Positions 60,877-64,000 of a stretch of 64,000 nucleotides of DNA are shown in pieces (within the stretch, counting starts at the first letter, position 1; every line of letters begins with the position of its first letter). A program made the translations under genes and the position numbers. The DNA is from an uncultured Prochlorococcus sp. (GTDB lineage: Bacteria; Cyanobacteriota; Cyanobacteriia; PCC-6307; Cyanobiaceae). The stretch spans positions 110,124 to 174,123 of the forward strand of contig CACBEF010000001.1 in NCBI GenBank assembly GCA_902538225.1. Reading direction: 5' to 3'. The notes below the pieces were generated by a model. That model saw only the letters and a list, made by a program, of their open reading frames with translations. It made no database searches and was not told the DNA's origin.

Positions 60877-62655
60877 TTATTTTTTAATTGGGATTTTATA
60901 AATTTCAGCTATAAACTTCTTCCATAAATAAGCTGCATTTCCACTAGATAATTCAGATTCTTTGTTATCGTCATAACCTATCCAGATCCCTGTTGTAAGG
61001 TTATCAATGGAACCAATAAACCAAAGATCTTTATTTCCATCAGATGTTCCTGTTTTTCCATAAATTTTCTTTCCTTTTATAGAGGCTGCTTTTGAAGTCC
61101 CTTCTCTTACAGATTTTTCAAGAAGCTTATTTATTTTTTTGTTTATTTTTAAATCTAATATCTTCTTGGATATGTATTTTTTTTTCCAAATAGATCTATC
61201 ATTTAATAATTCTATTTTTTCTATGATTTCAGGGTTTTGAATCTTCCCATTATTGTTTATTGCAGAATATGCATTTGTAATGTTTAAAAGATTATCTCCG
61301 TAGGCACCAATCGCTAATGATGGGAATTCCTCAAACTCTTGCTCATAACCTAGTCCAAATGAATTCGCTAAATTAATAATATTTTTTAAACCAATTTTTT
61401 TTGTTATTGATATTGGAACGATATTTGATGAACTTTTAAATGATTCAATTAATGATATTGAACCTCTATAGTCTTCTGAAAAATTCTTTGGGCAATAACT
61501 TTCCCAACATCTTGGTAAGTCTTCAAATTTATCTCTTAATTTTATTCCTTCTATTAATGCAGCAGCATAAGGAATTATTTTAAAAGTAGAACCTAAAGGT
61601 CTTACAGATGTAATAACTCTATTATATTCATTAATTGAAGGATTTTTGCTGGTTATCATTGTCCTGATTAGTCCTGTGTTTGATTCAATTGATAACAGAG
61701 CAAATTCAAGTTCTTTAGGGCCAGCATATCTTGATATTTTTTGGGCTTTTTCTTGCCAATCTTTGTTGATAGAAGATTTAATTCTTAAAAACTTATAATC
61801 ATTTTTATTTTCAATTCTTTTATCTGCTTCGTGAAGAATAAAATTTATTAGTAAATTATCATCTAAAAAATTATTAGCTGTTTGATAATTTAAGTTTATT
61901 TTTTCTTTAATAGCTTTATTTTTATTTGCAAGAGAAATATATCCATCAAGATACATCGATTCAAGAACTTTATTTCTATTTTTAATAGCTATTTCTATAT
62001 TTTTATACGGTGAATAAATTGACGGAGCTGGAGCTAATCCTGCAATTAATGCGATCTCTGATAAAGTCAATTCTTCGATAAGTTTCCCAAAATAAACTTG
62101 AGAGGCCTCGTTCACCCCATAAGCGCCTGATCCTAAATAAATATTATTCAAATATAATTTTAAAATTTGATTTTTGTTATATTTAAATTCAAGTATGAGT
62201 GATATAAATATTTCTTTGATCTTCCTTTGAAAACTTAAATCATTATTTAAAAAAAGTATTCTGGCAACTTGTTGAGTAATTGTACTTCCTCCCTCTTTTA
62301 CATAACCACTTCTAATATTTTGAATAAGAGCTCGTGAAATACTTTTTAAATCTATTCCATTATGTTTATAAAATCTTTTATCCTCCGAAGATATAAAAGA
62401 ATATTTAAGAAAAAATGGAATTTTATGTTTACTATTATCTATTTCAAATTTGCGGCTTAATTTGCTTAGTATCTTATTATCAGAAGATGATATTACATAA
62501 GAATAATTGGTTATCTGAGAACCTTTCTTTTTAGATACATCAAATTTTAATGTAGAAAATATTAGACTAAAAATATAAATAGATATTCCAGAAAAAATTA
62601 ATATTGGAATTATTAAAACAAAAGATTTGGATTTAATCTTTTGCACCTTAAGCAA
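60877..62655 (-). CDS. Class A penicillin-binding protein (peptidoglycan glycosyltransferase/transpeptidase)
   Basis: 592 residues. Membrane anchor at about 12-34. The GT51 domain has SSEDKRFYKHNGID with the catalytic Glu, EGGSTITQQVARILFL, and EIFISLILEFKYNKNQILKLYLNNIYLGSGAYGV (quoted in part). The transpeptidase domain has RPLGSTFKI (SxxK), SSN and KTGTSDG. It polymerises and cross-links peptidoglycan in the periplasm. It overlaps the chlG stop region by 8 bases. Confidence 0.93.
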   Translation of the reverse strand: MLKVQKIKSKSFVLIIPILIFSGISIYIFSLIFSTLKFDVSKKKGSQITNYSYVISSSDNKILSKLSRKFEIDNSKHKIPFFLKYSFISSEDKRFYKHNGIDLKSISRALIQNIRSGYVKEGGSTITQQVARILFLNNDLSFQRKIKEIFISLILEFKYNKNQILKLYLNNIYLGSGAYGVNEASQVYFGKLIEELTLSEIALIAGLAPAPSIYSPYKNIEIAIKNRNKVLESMYLDGYISLANKNKAIKEKINLNYQTANNFLDDNLLINFILHEADKRIENKNDYKFLRIKSSINKDWQEKAQKISRYAGPKELEFALLSIESNTGLIRTMITSKNPSINEYNRVITSVRPLGSTFKIIPYAAALIEGIKLRDKFEDLPRCWESYCPKNFSEDYRGSISLIESFKSSSNIVPISITKKIGLKNIINLANSFGLGYEQEFEEFPSLAIGAYGDNLLNITNAYSAINNNGKIQNPEIIEKIELLNDRSIWKKKYISKKILDLKINKKINKLLEKSVREGTSKAASIKGKKIYGKTGTSDGNKDLWFIGSIDNLTTGIWIGYDDNKESELSSGNAAYLWKKFIAEIYKIPIKK

Positions 62656-63595
62656 CTAAAAAACTATGTCCTATCGCTAAAGCTGTAACTAACATTCCAG
62701 TTATAAGAAATGGTTGGGCACTCGCTTGATATTTGACATCAAACTTTAGAGGATCTCTTAGTAACCACATATCTTGAAATGTAATTTGTGGTATTACCAA
62801 TAAAACTAAAATTACAGAGGCTAAATGTTGACCAATAATTACTAATACTACAACCATTGCTAATTGAAAAATGTCAATCAGTCCCGCACTTATTCTACTT
62901 GCATTTTTAATTCCAAATACTACTGGTAAAGAATTTAAGCCTAGCTTTGAGTCTCCTTCAACACTTTTGAAATCATTAATAACAGCAATTCCAAGTCCAG
63001 AAAGGCTATAAGCAAGTGTTAGTAATGCCGTCACAATAGTTAATTTCCCAAACAAGGCTTGTCCTGCCCACCAAGGTAAAGCTATATATGATGCGCCTAA
63101 TGCATAATTTCCAAGCCAACCATTCTGTTTTAATTTAAGAGGTGGAGCAGAATATATATAACTAACAAAAGACCCTCCTAGTGCCAAAAGTAAGACGGAG
63201 GGAAAGTAATGTTTAGCATATAAATCTAATAGAAAAGCAACAATTAAACCTGCAATAAGTAATACCCAAATTTGAATTTTTACGTCTTTAATTGAAATTT
63301 TTCCAGAGGGAATTGGTCTATTTGGTTCGTTAATTGCATCAATTTCTTTATCAAAAAAATCATTTATTGTTTGTGTATAACCTGCCAGAAGTGGCCCACT
63401 CATTAACATACATGCTAGTGAAGCTAAAACATTACTAAATGTCCATTCAAAATTTCCACTTGCGGCTGCTCCACAAATAACTCCCCATATCAATGGAATC
63501 CACGTAATCGGCTTCATTAACTGTATACGAAGTTTCCATATACTTGAAGTTTCAGATGCACCCTTAATTCCTAATAGTTGTTTTGGATCATTCAC
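62648..63595 (-). CDS. chlG: Chlorophyll synthase
   Basis: 315 residues of the UbiA prenyltransferase family with about nine membrane helices. The two Asp-rich motifs are QTINDFFDKEIDAINEPNRPIPSG near residue 80 and VINDFKSVEGDSKLGLNSLPVVFG near residue 205. It attaches the phytyl/geranylgeranyl chain to chlorophyllide (divinyl chlorophyllide in Prochlorococcus). It lies between DUF2862 and the PBP gene on one strand. Confidence 0.96.
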   Translation of the reverse strand: MNDPKQLLGIKGASETSSIWKLRIQLMKPITWIPLIWGVICGAAASGNFEWTFSNVLASLACMLMSGPLLAGYTQTINDFFDKEIDAINEPNRPIPSGKISIKDVKIQIWVLLIAGLIVAFLLDLYAKHYFPSVLLLALGGSFVSYIYSAPPLKLKQNGWLGNYALGASYIALPWWAGQALFGKLTIVTALLTLAYSLSGLGIAVINDFKSVEGDSKLGLNSLPVVFGIKNASRISAGLIDIFQLAMVVVLVIIGQHLASVILVLLVIPQITFQDMWLLRDPLKFDVKYQASAQPFLITGMLVTALAIGHSFLVA

Positions 63596-63603
63596 TTTAT
63601 TCT

Positions 63604-63828
63604 TTAACCTTTCTCAATTTCTTCTGGGAAAAACCAGTTTTGCTCACCATTCTGAAATTTTGCAGTGATTCCAATACTCCTGCCATCTGTCATCTTATAG
63701 CCTGTTATTACGGCTTTAGGATTAGAGGATATTTGATCAATTAATTTCGATGGTAGTCTATCTTTTACTTTGTTAATGTTAATTTTGATTTTACTACCGA
63801 TTTTGGGTAATAATTTTGTTTCAGCCAT
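63604..63828 (-). CDS. DUF2862 family protein (74 aa)
   Basis: A beta-barrel-like small protein: IGSKIKININKVKDRLP and ITGYKMTDGRSIGITAKFQNGEQNWFFPEEIEKG match the DUF2862 pattern found across cyanobacteria. It is 8 bases upstream of chlG on the same strand, hinting at a link to pigment metabolism. Function unknown. Divergent from hisF. Confidence 0.85.
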   Translation of the reverse strand: MAETKLLPKIGSKIKININKVKDRLPSKLIDQISSNPKAVITGYKMTDGRSIGITAKFQNGEQNWFFPEEIEKG

Positions 63829-63887
63829 AAGAGGTAAAATGGAAGCTATTATGCAAGATTAACAGCATTTGGACAATTTTTACTAAA

Positions 63888-64000
63888 ATGGTAGCTCTTC
63901 GTTTAATTCCTTGTTTAGATGTCGCCAATGGCAGAGTCGTTAAAGGTGTAAATTTTGTTAACTTGAGAGATTCAGGTGATCCTGTTGAATTAGCTTGTAG
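63888..64000 (+). CDS. hisF: Imidazole glycerol phosphate synthase cyclase subunit (5' part)
   Basis: ATG at 63888; the first 37 codons are in the window. [21 protein letters not shown] is the HisF N-terminal signature, including the first catalytic Asp (CLDV). The gene runs off the right edge. HisF with HisH makes imidazole glycerol phosphate in histidine synthesis. Confidence 0.95.
   Translation, partial: MVALRLIPCLDVANGRVVKGVNFVNLRDSGDPVELAC

Overview
The window is very AT-rich, tightly packed chromosomal DNA from a picocyanobacterium, almost certainly a high-light-adapted Prochlorococcus. The evidence is the mix of chlorophyll synthase (chlG), pipX-pipY, the cyanobacterial acyl-ACP synthetase, a precorrin methyltransferase, DUF1651/DUF1823/DUF2862/DUF3764-type proteins, many one-helix microproteins, frequent TTG/GTG starts and very short intergenic gaps. 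No phage structural gene, IS element, CRISPR array, rRNA operon or replication origin is visible.

Layout. 1-10.4 kb: small conserved proteins mixed with a carotenoid-isomerase-like oxidoreductase, a Nif11-type peptide, TatA, a PrxQ-type peroxiredoxin, an ArfB-like ribosome rescue hydrolase and a CPBP protease. 10.4-10.9 kb: about 500 bp without a protein gene that looks like a structured non-coding RNA ending in a strong terminator. 10.9-16.8 kb: proline iminopeptidase, a photolyase/cryptochrome, the thiamine-salvage pair tenA-thiD, and a DUF985 cupin. 16.8-21.3 kb: an accessory stretch of short genes, including several proteins that look like ABM or related small alpha+beta-barrel folds, an NTF2-like protein, a secreted protein, possible small RNAs and a run of microproteins. 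21.3-24.4 kb: a small genomic island at the 3' end of tRNA-Thr(GGT). It is bounded by a 47-nt duplicate of the tRNA 3' part, with a second, degraded tRNA fragment outside it. It carries a three-gene operon (FkbM methyltransferase plus two unrecognised proteins) and no integrase.

24.4-64 kb is mostly housekeeping core: tRNA-Tyr, aroQ, miaE, cobI, der, an EcfT/CbiQ-like permease, pipX-pipY-sepF-proC, a GT4 glycosyltransferase, recO, a DeoC-like protein, hpf/lrtA, lipB, aas, pdhC, queA, cysK, two transsulfuration-type PLP enzymes, rpsD, yidD, murE, an SDR, a class V aminotransferase, an ArsM-like methyltransferase, nfu, mqo, lepA, an oligopeptide-type permease, a TrmH-type methyltransferase, a DUF393-DUF2805-DUF2256-photolyase cluster, rsmB, a class A PBP, chlG, DUF2862 and the start of hisF.

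The main functional themes are nitrogen/carbon signalling (pipX, pipY), sulfur amino-acid metabolism (cysK and two Cys/Met enzymes on one strand), cell wall and division (murE, PBP, sepF), light-damage repair (two photolyase-family proteins) and translation quality control (lepA, hpf, ArfB, tRNA and rRNA modification). The most notable items are the nested tRNA-Thr island, the structured RNA near 10.7 kb, the repeat/terminator arrangement upstream of 19.8 kb, and a prokaryotic (6-4)-photolyase-type protein that has lost most of its Fe-S cysteines.
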